From positions 1 through 64,000 of the forward strand of contig JAFLVC010000001.1 in assembly GCA_022508505.1 (NCBI GenBank): a DNA stretch of 64,000 nucleotides, read 5' to 3'. The position numbers were made by a program, and so were the translations under genes. Origin of the DNA: Clostridiales bacterium (lineage in GTDB: Bacteria; Bacillota; Clostridia; Christensenellales; Pumilibacteraceae). Of the stretch, positions 44,580 through 53,291 are shown piece after piece (the stretch's first letter is position 1; each line of letters begins with the position of its first letter). The notes beneath the pieces are model-generated. The model had not been told where the DNA came from. It saw only the letters and a list, made by a program, of their open reading frames with translations, and did not search any database.

Positions 44580-45242
44580 TTATTTCTTTTGCGGTCGCGG
44601 TTTTTTGACCGTTGCGACAATAATTATTTTTCCGTTGTTAAATTCTTCCTCGGCGCGCTTCGATTTTTGCGTATCGCTGTCGTAAAAATCCATTTCCAGC
44701 CGCAAAAGCTTTGCGGGCGAAAAATCCCTTTGGCGGTCGACGTCGACGACGGCGAACTCCAAAACCTCGCCGTCCGCTAAGAGCGCGAGCGTGTCGCCAG
44801 CGTCCATATAGCGCAGTTCGGGCAAATCGTCCAGCTTGATCTTGCGCTTGTTGCGCGACGCTTCGAGCTTGTCCCGCGAAACGCTCACCTCAAACCGCTC
44901 GCTTAAGTCCGGCTCGGGAATATATTTGTCCTCGTCAAACGAATCGTCGGGCCTAATCTCTTTTGCGGCGTCGCTAATAAAGGAATACGAAACGTAAGCC
45001 ATTCTGCCCGTTTTGCCGTGCGCTTCCGCCATAATGCCGCCCCAGCCGCGCTGCGAATAACAGCGCACCTTGCCGTCGTTTAAAACGGGCGCGCAGCAAT
45101 ACCCTTCCTGATGCACCCAGCCCGAAAACAAATAGCCTTTCTTTTTGATTTCGTCGATGATGGCGTTGCGCGCCGCCCAGCCGTTCACGCCGCATTCCAA
45201 ATCCGTGCTGTAGCTAGTCCATCCGACAACTTTAAGTTTCAT
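44580..45242 (-). CDS. Hypothetical protein, 220 aa
   Basis: Not recognised. Soluble and charged; begins MKLKVVGWTSYSTDLECG. N-terminal part rich in Gly/Trp/Cys (GWVHQEGYCCAPVLNDGKVRC, RGWGGIMAEAHG), C-terminal part acidic and ending in a basic KKPRPQKK tail. It ends 23 bp before the choloylglycine hydrolase gene on the same strand, so co-transcription is possible. Confidence 0.65.
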   Translation of the reverse strand: MKLKVVGWTSYSTDLECGVNGWAARNAIIDEIKKKGYLFSGWVHQEGYCCAPVLNDGKVRCYSQRGWGGIMAEAHGKTGRMAYVSYSFISDAAKEIRPDDSFDEDKYIPEPDLSERFEVSVSRDKLEASRNKRKIKLDDLPELRYMDAGDTLALLADGEVLEFAVVDVDRQRDFSPAKLLRLEMDFYDSDTQKSKRAEEEFNNGKIIIVATVKKPRPQKK

Positions 45243-45411
45243 TTCCGCCCTCCTATTTCGCCCAAAAACGCGGCTTTTCGCTTATCTTTAATTGTAACAC
45301 GAAAATATGTTTTTTTCAACCGTATTATAATATTCGCCGCCGCACAGTCGGTTTTATTGTGTCTATTTTAAGGAGCGAACCGCCGCCGTACCGACGCGCA
45401 AGTACATACAC

Positions 45412-45440
45412 TTGACAAAATCGCATGTATGCGGTATAAT
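45412..45440 (+). promoter_or_regulatory. Promoter of the redox pair
   Basis: TTGACA (45412-45417), a 17-bp spacer, TATAAT (45435-45440), both perfect. Confidence 0.88.
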
Positions 45441-45469
45441 TATCGGTAACACTTACAGAGCGAGGGATT

Positions 45470-46300
45470 ATGGCGAAAACGCGAATGCACAATATACGGC
45501 TTTGGTGCGAAATCGCGCTGAGCGTATTTTCGGCTGTCCTCGCGGTACTGTTCATAACCTTCGTCGCGCAGATTTACTACGCGGGCGGCGAGCCCGTTTA
45601 CAGCCGCGCAATCGTTTGGGGCAAGCTCAAGTATTTGATTGCGCCGCTCGTCGTTTGGGCGCTCATGATAATCGGCTGCTTCGTTTTGTCTGTGCTATTC
45701 CCCGACGAGGCGAAAAAAGCAAAGCCCGTCTCCGCTGCGGAACGCGTCGCGCGAAACAGAAAGCGCATTCCCGCCCGCCGCGACACAGACGGCAAATACA
45801 TAAACGCCGAGCACAAGCAGTACGCGACGATGGAGCTCTGGCGTTATATTGCGTACGGCATTGCTTCTGCGTTTGCGCTCGGCATTGCGATTTATGCGCT
45901 CGTCTATCTGTGCAATAAAGGCAATTTCTCGTCGGAGTCTATTAACGTCGACGTTTTGGGCTTTGTCAAAAACGTGTTCCCGTGGATTGTCGCGAGCTTT
46001 GTTCTGTTTATAGCCGTCGTCGTCTACGAACGCGTCGTAGCTCGGCCGCAGCTAAACCGCATGACGGGGCTTCTCGTAGCGTGCAAGGGCGTATCCATTT
46101 CGCGCTCGCCGCTCGCCGCGAGGCTTGACGCATTGAAGGCGGCGGCAGTCGAAAAAGAAGATTATATCGTTATGGGGCTTCGCATAGCGGTCGCTCTCGT
46201 CGCGCTGGTGTTTATCGGCGTCGGCATGTGGGACGGCGGCATGGGCGACGTTCTCGGAAAAGCGGTTGCTATCTGCACCGAATGTATAGGGCTGGGCTAA
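45470..46300 (+). CDS. Membrane protein ending in a CD1871A-type CxxC motif
   Basis: 276 residues. Five hydrophobic segments (about 12-35, 48-70, 120-145, 162-185, 232-252). The last segment runs into GDVLGKAVAICTECIGLG, the signature of the short CD1871A-family CxxC proteins, which I know mainly as separate small proteins. Here it is the tail of a larger membrane protein. Immediately upstream of, and in one unit with, the ferredoxin/thioredoxin fusion, so it probably takes part in thiol or electron transfer across the membrane. Confidence 0.72.
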   Translation: MAKTRMHNIRLWCEIALSVFSAVLAVLFITFVAQIYYAGGEPVYSRAIVWGKLKYLIAPLVVWALMIIGCFVLSVLFPDEAKKAKPVSAAERVARNRKRIPARRDTDGKYINAEHKQYATMELWRYIAYGIASAFALGIAIYALVYLCNKGNFSSESINVDVLGFVKNVFPWIVASFVLFIAVVVYERVVARPQLNRMTGLLVACKGVSISRSPLAARLDALKAAAVEKEDYIVMGLRIAVALVALVFIGVGMWDGGMGDVLGKAVAICTECIGLG

Positions 46301-46305
46301 ACGGT

Positions 46306-48507
46306 ATGGAAGAAAAAGAAAAGCAACTGAATACCGTTGAAACGCCCGACGAAAACGAAACGCCTGTCGCGACGGAAAGCGTAGCCGCCGAAGCCGCTGC
46401 TGCGGTCGACCCCGCGCAGGAAACCACGGCGGCGGTGGACGCGGCAGAAACGCAAGCGGCTGTTTCTTCCGAAACGCAAGAACAAGCGGAAAACGCTTCG
46501 GAGCAACCGTTACCACCCAAGAAAGAAAAGGGGCTTAGAGCCTGGTGGGCGCGGCACAAGCCGACGAAGCGGCGGCTGATACAGATTTATTCGCTGCTCT
46601 TGTACAACGCGTACATGCGCGGGTTTATCAAGGGCGAGATATTTACGGGCATAACCAAAAACGCGTGCGTGCCGGGGCTCAACTGCTATTCCTGTCCGGG
46701 CGCGGTCGCGGCGTGTCCGCTCGGCGCGCTGCAAAACGCTCTGACGGGCACGGGTCACGGCGGACTGTATTACGCGCTCGGCATACTCTTGCTGTACGGG
46801 CTGATTTTCGGTCGGACGATCTGCGGGTTTTTGTGCCCCGCGGGGCTCGGACAGGAGCTTATGTACAAGATTAAAACGCCCAAGCTCCAAAAGAACAAGG
46901 TTACGCGAATACTATCGTATTTTAAATACGTGCTGCTCGCCGTGCTCGTAATCGGCATTCCCGTTATTTATGCGATAGACCAAACGGCGGTACCCGGCTT
47001 TTGCAAGTACATCTGCCCGGTGGGGACTTTTGAGGGCGCGTTCATGCTGCTCGTCAATCCGTCAAACGACTCGCTGTACGCAATGCTCGGCGGGCTGTTC
47101 AGTTGGAAAACTGTCGTGCTCGTGTGCGTGCTCGTCGGCAGCATATTCATTTACAGATTTTTCTGCCGCTTCCTGTGTCCGCTCGGCGCGATATACGGAC
47201 TGTTCAACAAGTTCGCCCTGCTCGGCATAAAGGTCGACAACAGCAAGTGCACGCACTGCGACAAGTGCGTCAAGCATTGCAAGATGGACGTCAAAAAGGT
47301 GGGCGACCACGAATGCATCAACTGCGGCGAGTGTATAGGCGTTTGCCCGACCAAGGCGATTAGGTGGAAGGGCAGTAAAATATTTATGAAAAACGTCGAC
47401 GACGAGCTCGTGACGGCGCCCGCCATGGACGCGCCTGCCGTAGGCGCCTCGCCCACTCTCTCGCTCGCCCAAGCTTCCGCTTCGTTCTCTTCGGGCGGCG
47501 GCAATGAGGCTCCCGCCGAACGCACGAGCGTAGCACCGGTGAAAAAACGCGACCGCGCGTTTTGGGTAAAGGTGATTGCGATAGCGCTTGCCGCCGTGCT
47601 GTTTTTCGGCGTGTTCACCTATGTAAACTTCTTTGCGGTCGCCGACGACACGCCGTCCGCCGAGTATCTTATTGCTATCAAAGCGGAAGACGACAGCGTC
47701 GGGCTTTTGTCCTTCCGCATCGGCAGCGGCGACAAGTACTCGTCCATGTCGGGCAAGGGCTCGGGCACAAAGGACGATCCGTTCGTCGTCAAATCGATAA
47801 GCGGCAGGTGGGACGTCCCGACCGCGGGCAAGGATTACACATATTACAAGTTCAAGACGAGCACGGCAAAGAAGTATACTATTTATTCCGAAACTCCCAA
47901 CAAGCTGGACATCAAGATTTCGTACGTGCTTGCCGGCAAAGAATACTCGCTGTACGACTATCAAGTGGACGGCGACACGTTCGAGCTGTCGCTCAAACAG
48001 CCCGACGGTTTCGGCAACACGGTCGGATCCGTCTGCTACGACTTTACGCTCAACTGCTACAACGGCAGAGACCCTGTCACGCTGTCCGAATTCTTTAACA
48101 ACGAAGAGACGGGCGCGGTCGGCAAGGTCGTCGTAGTCAACTTCTGGGGCACTTGGTGCGGACCGTGCGTCGCAGAGCTTCCCGAGTTTGAGGAAGTGCG
48201 CGAAAAGTACAGCGACCGCGTCGAAATGATCGCCATACACAGCAAGTACGGCTCGGGCGGCTCGATAGTGCCCAACTTCCTCAACTCCAAGGGCTGGAAC
48301 GAGTGGGGCATCATCTTCGCTCAGGACACCGGCACCGTCGAAAAGAGCGACGTGTTCGCCATGCTCGGCGGCAGGGGCAACGTCTACCCGAGAACAGTTG
48401 TCATAAACGCCGACGGAATAATAACCGCCACATTCGACGGCAGAGTCGCGGGGCAAACCCTTGAAAACGCGGTTCTTGCGGCAATGGCGTCGGCAAACGA
48501 AGAATAA
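46306..48507 (+). CDS. NapH-like 4Fe-4S membrane protein fused to a TlpA-type thioredoxin
   Basis: About 733 residues from ATG 46306, 5 bp after the preceding stop. An Ala/Glu-rich acidic N-terminus (1-70), several membrane helices with the CxxxCP pairs of NapH/CcoG-type proteins, two 4Fe-4S motifs (CTHCDKCVKHC and CINCGECIGVC), another membrane helix (about 425), an extracellular beta region, and a C-terminal thioredoxin domain with FWGTWCGPCVAELPEF. This chains cytoplasmic electrons to an external thiol in one polypeptide. Usually these are separate genes. The quinone or donor is unknown. Confidence 0.88.
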   Translation: MEEKEKQLNTVETPDENETPVATESVAAEAAAAVDPAQETTAAVDAAETQAAVSSETQEQAENASEQPLPPKKEKGLRAWWARHKPTKRRLIQIYSLLLYNAYMRGFIKGEIFTGITKNACVPGLNCYSCPGAVAACPLGALQNALTGTGHGGLYYALGILLLYGLIFGRTICGFLCPAGLGQELMYKIKTPKLQKNKVTRILSYFKYVLLAVLVIGIPVIYAIDQTAVPGFCKYICPVGTFEGAFMLLVNPSNDSLYAMLGGLFSWKTVVLVCVLVGSIFIYRFFCRFLCPLGAIYGLFNKFALLGIKVDNSKCTHCDKCVKHCKMDVKKVGDHECINCGECIGVCPTKAIRWKGSKIFMKNVDDELVTAPAMDAPAVGASPTLSLAQASASFSSGGGNEAPAERTSVAPVKKRDRAFWVKVIAIALAAVLFFGVFTYVNFFAVADDTPSAEYLIAIKAEDDSVGLLSFRIGSGDKYSSMSGKGSGTKDDPFVVKSISGRWDVPTAGKDYTYYKFKTSTAKKYTIYSETPNKLDIKISYVLAGKEYSLYDYQVDGDTFELSLKQPDGFGNTVGSVCYDFTLNCYNGRDPVTLSEFFNNEETGAVGKVVVVNFWGTWCGPCVAELPEFEEVREKYSDRVEMIAIHSKYGSGGSIVPNFLNSKGWNEWGIIFAQDTGTVEKSDVFAMLGGRGNVYPRTVVINADGIITATFDGRVAGQTLENAVLAAMASANEE

Positions 48508-48529
48508 TTAAAAAGAAACCGCAATTATA

Positions 48530-48556
48530 AAAGCGCCGACCTTCGGCGCTTTTTGT
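48530..48556 (+). terminator. Terminator of the redox operon
   Basis: AAAGCGCCGA (48530-48539) with TCGGCGCTTT (48543-48552), then TTGTTTT. Confidence 0.85.
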
Positions 48557-48557
48557 T

Positions 48558-48878
48558 TTAATCGTTTTCGGCGTAATCTGTGGAAATGAATATTATTCTA
48601 TCCCACATTTGCTTTAATGTAAATTTACCTTTTCGCTTCATATCGAATAGCTTTAGTTTTTCATTAAACTTGTTTAAAAATGAAAAATGCTCCGAATCCT
48701 TTGTCAATTTGACCGAAATATAATCAATATGAACGGTATCTTTTCCAAGGCTAATATTATCTGTCACTTGCTCAATCAAGCAATTATTATAGTGCGCATA
48801 GTTCTCAACAGAAAACACCGCCCTTTTTATTTTGCCGCTGTTTATACCGTCTATAAATTGTTGATATGATAGTTCCAA
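48558..48878 (-). CDS. Hypothetical protein, 106 aa
   Basis: Not recognised. Begins MELSYQQFIDGINSGKIKRAVF; one small alpha/beta domain without cysteine clusters or membrane helices. AT-richer than its neighbours, together with the next small gene. Confidence 0.55.
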   Translation of the reverse strand: MELSYQQFIDGINSGKIKRAVFSVENYAHYNNCLIEQVTDNISLGKDTVHIDYISVKLTKDSEHFSFLNKFNEKLKLFDMKRKGKFTLKQMWDRIIFISTDYAEND

Positions 48879-48904
48879 TATTATTTTCCTATAAATGATG
48901 TTTA

Positions 48905-49129
48905 CTATTCGCTCTCGGTTTTCTTTTTAGAACTCAATTTTTCCGGCGTTTTACAAAATGTGCGAACAACGCTGCCGCAATCACAACAAATTGACGCATA
49001 AAGCTTTACGTTGCTAAATACGCCTGTCGGAACCGAAACGTCTCTTCCGTAAGCAGTTATCCGCCCCTCGATAAAATTTTCTCCGCCGCAATATTGGCAT
49101 TTTTCAATCTTAACTTCATTCATTTCCAT
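48905..49129 (-). CDS. Small zinc-ribbon protein, 74 aa
   Basis: Two pairs, CQYCGG and CCDCGS, frame a short beta domain, so it probably binds one zinc ion. The tail is Lys/Ser-rich. It lies 26 bp upstream of the 106-aa gene on the same strand. Function unknown. Confidence 0.6.
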   Translation of the reverse strand: MEMNEVKIEKCQYCGGENFIEGRITAYGRDVSVPTGVFSNVKLYASICCDCGSVVRTFCKTPEKLSSKKKTESE

Positions 49130-49351
49130 TTCTCCTATAATTTACCGTTTGTCGCATAATCATTATAGAATATCAAAAACGAAAAAGCAACGATAATGTG
49201 TTTTTTCCATAGAAATAATGTTTTATTAAAACCTATTCTGTGCGAAGAGAAAACCCCTTTCTGCGCTCCCGCTACCCCCTTTTAATGCTTCAGCCTTAAA
49301 AGGAGATAGCAAGACGTTACGGTAAGCGAAGTGCGCCGCTCGCCACTCTCA

Positions 49352-49403
49352 GGCTCCCCTTAATAAGGGGAGCTGTCGAGCGTAGCGAGACTGAGGGGAT
49401 GTG
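49352..49403 (+). repeat. Dispersed palindromic repeat, intact copy
   Basis: Same family as 39965: CTCCCCTTAATAAGGGGAG, GCTGTC, stem CGAGCGTAGCGAG, CTGAGGGGATGTG. The 49130-49684 gap otherwise holds hairpins of the same type (AAGCGCGGG near 49607) and no gene. Confidence 0.8.
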
Positions 49404-49495
49404 AAATAAATGAATATTGAATAGATAAGAATGAATAATTGCGGTCGCGGCTTCGCCGCATTATTTAATTCTCGCGCTCCGCGCGACCACTATTC

Positions 49496-49545
49496 GGCTC
49501 CCCTGTGCAAGACCTGTCGCCTTTAGGCGACTGAGGGACTGTCCC
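49496..49545 (+). repeat. Dispersed palindromic repeat, degenerate copy
   Basis: GGCTCCCCTGTGCAAGACCTGTCGCC core with stem CGCCTTTAGGCG and ACTGAGGGACTGTCC; the leading hairpin is damaged. Confidence 0.65.
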
Positions 49546-49684
49546 TCTTATCTCTTATCTATTATTTTAGCCGCAGGTCAGCCTGAGCCCCGCGAAAAAT
49601 CAAAAAAGCGCGGGCACATCTCAGTCTCGCGCTTCAATAATTTTTATTTCTTAGCCTTTTGCTTAGCCGTGGCGGCGCTGTTCG

Positions 49685-50653
49685 CTAATCGTTTTTTTCT
49701 TTCTTCTGCTTCGGGATCTCGTTGCAGTACAGCTCGTAAACCTCTTTTGCGGTGGGAATGCTTTCGGCGGCGCCGCGACGGGAGACGGTTATCGACGCCG
49801 CGCGGGATGCGAACTTGCACGCTTCCTTAAACGAATACATGCCGACGTGCGGGTATGCGACGGCGAGCGCGCCGACAAAGGTATCGCCCGCGCCTGTCGT
49901 GTCTACCGCTTTGACCTTGCGCGCGGGTATATGCGCGGAAAGGCTCGACGCGTCCGATATAGCCACGCCGCGCGCGCCGAGCGTCAGCACCACGAACTGC
50001 ACGCCGTGCGCGTGGAAGGCGCGGATAGCCGCCGCTTCAGATTGTGCGTCCTGCGGGTTTATTCCCGTCAAGATCTGAGTTTCGGTCTCGTTGGGGACGA
50101 TCATGTCGACGTTATAGTACACGTCGTCGGGCAGTTTGCCGACGGCGGGAGCGGGATTTAATATAGTAGACATGCCGATAGAGTGCGCCTTTCTCAGCGC
50201 ATAATCGACTATATACAGCGGCACTTCGAGCTGGCACAGCAGCGTGTCTTTGCTCGTCGCGTGCTCCAACGCCTCGTCGACGTCCGACTTGGTGATTCCG
50301 TAGTTGGCGCCGCTGTACACGATTATCCTGTTGTCCTTGGGCGTAACCGCGACAAGCGCCGTGCCCGTCGCGCGGTTGACGCTCCTGACAAACTCGGTGT
50401 CTACGCCGTGCGCGTTCAGTTGGCGCACGAGCTCCGCGCCCGTGGCGTCGTTGCCGACGCGGCCGATAAGCTTGACCGCGGGGCCGCTCTCCTTGGGCCG
50501 ATACGTCAGCTTGGCAATGGCGACTGCCTGGTTTGCGCCCTTGCCGCCGAGGCCCATGCTGTAATTGTCGGCGAGAACGGTCTCGCCCTTGTTCGGTATG
50601 CGATCGACCTCTACCGAAATATCGTTGTTGATACTGCCGAGAACGTAAATCAT
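49685..50653 (-). CDS. rbsK: Ribokinase (PfkB family)
   Basis: 322 residues. Phosphorylates D-ribose at O5. PfkB signatures: GGKGANQAVA (about 36-45) and DTTGAGDTFVGALAVA with the catalytic Asp; the start MIYVLGSINNDISVEVDRIP is typical of ribokinases. No ribose transporter is adjacent. It ends in a repeat-rich gap. Confidence 0.93.
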   Translation of the reverse strand: MIYVLGSINNDISVEVDRIPNKGETVLADNYSMGLGGKGANQAVAIAKLTYRPKESGPAVKLIGRVGNDATGAELVRQLNAHGVDTEFVRSVNRATGTALVAVTPKDNRIIVYSGANYGITKSDVDEALEHATSKDTLLCQLEVPLYIVDYALRKAHSIGMSTILNPAPAVGKLPDDVYYNVDMIVPNETETQILTGINPQDAQSEAAAIRAFHAHGVQFVVLTLGARGVAISDASSLSAHIPARKVKAVDTTGAGDTFVGALAVAYPHVGMYSFKEACKFASRAASITVSRRGAAESIPTAKEVYELYCNEIPKQKKEKND

Positions 50654-50688
50654 TCTGCCGCACCGTCCTTCATTTTTTTCGGCTTTCG

Positions 50689-50735
50689 TTAATAATGGGA
50701 GCTGTCAGCCGAACGGCTGACTGAGGGGATTGTCC
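50689..50735 (+). repeat. Dispersed palindromic repeat, partial copy
   Basis: TTAATAATGGGAGCTGTC, stem CAGCCGAACGGCTG, ACTGAGGGGATTGTCC; lacks the left arm of the first hairpin. It lies between nptA and rbsK. Confidence 0.75.
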
Positions 50736-50751
50736 ACGACATGGAGTATGT

Positions 50752-52578
50752 TTAATCCGTCGTGTCCTTTATCGTATCTTCTGCTTGTTCTTTTTCGGCG
50801 TCCGTGTCCGCCGCCGCTTCGATTTCCGTTGTTGTTTCATGCGCGTTTTCGGCAGAGCGAAGGCTTGTACCGCTCCTGCGTTTTTCGCGCGAGCGGCGTT
50901 TTTGTTCCTGCGCGATCTTTTCCATCGCCTCGCGCTGCGAGCCCGACGGCGACTTGATAGAGAACGCTATGTTTGTGAGGTGGTCGGCGATTCGCTCGAG
51001 CGCGCTTATAATAGAATAGAAATGCGTGCCGCTCTCGACCGAGCAGCCTCCGGCGTTTAGCCTTGCTATATGGTTGTTTGCGAGCAGGCGCTTTGTCATG
51101 TCGATATCCTGCTCGCGCTCCGAGAATTCCTTGAGTTTGCCGACGGCGTTGTTTTCGAATATGAACATCGCCTCGTCGAACATTGCCATTACCTTGTCGT
51201 ACATGTCCTCGAGCTCGTCGAGCGCGTCGGGCGTGAACGAGCAGTCCGTTTCGTACATTTCCTGCGCGTCTTCCATGAAGTTTTGCGCGTGGTCGGCTAT
51301 GCGCTCTATGTCGTCTATGACGTGGTACAGCGAGCCGACGAACTTCTCGTCCGAGCGCGACAGCGATTGCGACGACAGGTTGATGAGGTATTTGGCGACG
51401 CCCTTGTTTATATAGTTGATGCGCTGCTCGTCGCGCTCCACCTCGTCCTTTTCGCTGAGATCGAGCGTAAGCACCGCCGTCATTGCGCGCTTGAGGTTGA
51501 CCTTTGCCATGTCGCCCATGTGGTCGACCTCGCTCTTGACCTGCGCAACCGCAATCGCGGGGGTTTTGAGAAAGCGCTCGTCGATATAGTACATGTGCGG
51601 GGCTTCGTCCTTGCCGCCGCGCTTTTCGCGGACGACGAGCTCGGCTATCTTGACCACCCACTTGATGAACGGCAATAATATTATCGTCGTGAACAGGTTG
51701 AAGAAGAAGTGGAACATTGCGACCTGGAACTCCGGGCGCGGAAAGCATACCCTAAGTACGTCCGCGACCTGCGTAGTAAGCGGCCATATAATCGCGGTGA
51801 ATATGATCGTACCGACGAGCTTGTTCGTAAGGTGAATGACGGCGACGCGCTTTGCGTCCGTGCTCGCGCCTATCGACGCTATCCACGCCGTGACGCACGT
51901 GCCGATATTGCTGCCGAGCACGATAAACATCGCGACCTCGAGCTTGAGCGCGCCCGCGCCGATCATTGTTACGAGCACGCCCGTCACCGCCGACGAGCTC
52001 TGCATGAGCGCAGTTATCAACAGACCGACGAGGATCAACAGCAGCGGGAAGCTTATGCTCGACAGCATGCTCTCGACGCTCGAGCGTATTGCTTCGTACT
52101 TGAAGGTCGAGCCCATGATCGCAAGCCCGACAAATATCATGCCGAGACCGCCGAGGATGTAGCCTATGCGCTGATACTTTTCCTTTTTTCCGAACATGAC
52201 AATCAGCGCTCCGACAAGCGCCAGCACGCCGAAAAACGGTGTTACGTTAAAGCCAGAAAGCGCCGCGAGTATGCCGGTAACCGTCGTGCCGACGTTCGCG
52301 CCCATGATTATCGCCGTCGCTTGGAACAGCGTCATAAGCCCCGCATTGACAAAGCCCATGACCATGATTGTCGTAGCCGCCGAGCTCTGTATCACGCCCG
52401 TAACAAGTGCGCCTACGCCCGCGCCCGCGAACCGATTGTTCGTTATCTTGCCGAGGAGCTTGCGCATGCCCGGACCCGCACTGCGCTCGAGTCCGTCCGA
52501 CATGAACTTCATGCCGAAGATGAATATGCCTATGCCGGCTATGAGCAAAAGTACGTTTTCTAAAACCGAGTTTCCCAC
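50752..52578 (-). CDS. Na/Pi cotransporter with C-terminal PhoU-like domain
   Basis: 608 residues from GTG 52578. Two PNaS repeats with about eight or more membrane helices; the QSSA/QSSS signatures occur in GVIQSSAATTIM and ALMQSSSAVTGV. Residues about 340-570 are a helical PhoU-like domain, followed by a charged tail. Imports phosphate with sodium. A perfect promoter carries a 20-bp palindrome between -35 and -10, which points to repressor control. Confidence 0.93.
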   Translation of the reverse strand: MGNSVLENVLLLIAGIGIFIFGMKFMSDGLERSAGPGMRKLLGKITNNRFAGAGVGALVTGVIQSSAATTIMVMGFVNAGLMTLFQATAIIMGANVGTTVTGILAALSGFNVTPFFGVLALVGALIVMFGKKEKYQRIGYILGGLGMIFVGLAIMGSTFKYEAIRSSVESMLSSISFPLLLILVGLLITALMQSSSAVTGVLVTMIGAGALKLEVAMFIVLGSNIGTCVTAWIASIGASTDAKRVAVIHLTNKLVGTIIFTAIIWPLTTQVADVLRVCFPRPEFQVAMFHFFFNLFTTIILLPFIKWVVKIAELVVREKRGGKDEAPHMYYIDERFLKTPAIAVAQVKSEVDHMGDMAKVNLKRAMTAVLTLDLSEKDEVERDEQRINYINKGVAKYLINLSSQSLSRSDEKFVGSLYHVIDDIERIADHAQNFMEDAQEMYETDCSFTPDALDELEDMYDKVMAMFDEAMFIFENNAVGKLKEFSEREQDIDMTKRLLANNHIARLNAGGCSVESGTHFYSIISALERIADHLTNIAFSIKSPSGSQREAMEKIAQEQKRRSREKRRSGTSLRSAENAHETTTEIEAAADTDAEKEQAEDTIKDTTD

Positions 52579-52601
52579 TGTAGCTCCTCTTGTCCTTCCC
52601 C

Positions 52602-52630
52602 ATTATACGACATTATTATAATAATGTCAA
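52602..52630 (-). promoter_or_regulatory. Na/Pi cotransporter promoter with operator palindrome
   Basis: Minus-strand TTGACA (52625-52630), a 17-bp spacer, TATAAT (52602-52607). A perfect palindrome with halves GACATTATTA and TAATAATGTC (52609-52628) fills the spacer and overlaps the -35 box. Confidence 0.8.
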
Positions 52631-52651
52631 CCACAGGCACAGCCTGATTTT

Positions 52652-52831
52652 TGTCGTGTGTGGACTGCAGTTATTTGTTTGAGGGTGCACCCGAGGAGTT
52701 ACGGAACGGTGGAAATTACTCGACGCCACTCGCTTTTATTATTTGTCGTGTGTGGACTGCCCTTGTTTGTTTGAGGTTGCGCCCGAGGAGTTGCGGAACG
52801 GTGGAAATTACTCAGCGCCACTCGTTTTTGC
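52652..52831 (+). repeat. Tandem pair of 90-bp repeats
   Basis: Two copies (52652-52741 and 52742-52831) sharing GTCGTGTGTGGACTGC, TTTGTTTGAGG, GGAACGGTGGAAATTACTC and GCCACTCG. Parts recur at 60418-60470 and inverted at 60785-60900. The remaining 52832-52990 stretch holds no gene. Confidence 0.85.
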
Positions 52832-52990
52832 GTTTCGATAATTCGGCTTTCTTTTGCTTTACTTTTTCTGTTGTTTGTGGAGTATCGGGTAAACGCCACA
52901 AACTTCGAAGTATTAGGTTCGTTATTAACTTACCTAACTTTAAACAAAAAAATCGGCTTTTACCCCGATTTTACTTTTTATTTAAATCTT

Positions 52991-53197
52991 TCAATATTCC
53001 GTAACGCCGAGCAAATAGTCGCATGACACATCGAATATTTTGCTTATCGTCACAACGGTAGACAAATTCGGCTCGCCCGCATTATTTTCGTAACGGGTGT
53101 ATGACTGTTGCCTTATGCACAACTTGTCAGCCATTTGCTGTTGAGTATATCCCGCCGCTATGCGCAGCTCTTTTAAGCGTTTAGAAAAGATTTCCAT
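52991..53197 (-). CDS. XRE-family repressor, 68 aa
   Basis: One helix-turn-helix (YTQQQMADKLCIRQQSYTRYE) and the C-terminal DVSCDYLLGVTEY typical of small XRE regulators. Divergent from the lipoprotein at 53292, with two ACAGCA/TGCTGT palindromes between them, so it probably represses both itself and that gene. Confidence 0.9.
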   Translation of the reverse strand: MEIFSKRLKELRIAAGYTQQQMADKLCIRQQSYTRYENNAGEPNLSTVVTISKIFDVSCDYLLGVTEY

Positions 53198-53215
53198 TTC
53201 TTACTCAATTACACT

Positions 53216-53267
53216 TGCATTATACAGCATTTTGCTGTATAATGGTTTTAATACAGCAAATTGCTGT
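53216..53267. promoter_or_regulatory. Divergent promoter with two XRE operators
   Basis: Operator 1 (53219-53243) has halves ATTATACAGCA and TGCTGTATAAT with a 3-bp spacer; operator 2 (53253-53267) is ACAGCAA-A-TTGCTGT. For the lipoprotein, TTGCAT (53216-53221) and TATAAT (53238-53243) are 17 bp apart, so operator 1 covers the promoter. Confidence 0.8.
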
Positions 53268-53291
53268 TAAATAAAAAGGAGACAATACATC

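Noticed and set aside
47062..48456. Minus-strand open frame opposite the ferredoxin/thioredoxin fusion
   Set aside because: Opposite strand encodes intact Fe-S and thioredoxin motifs; this one has none.
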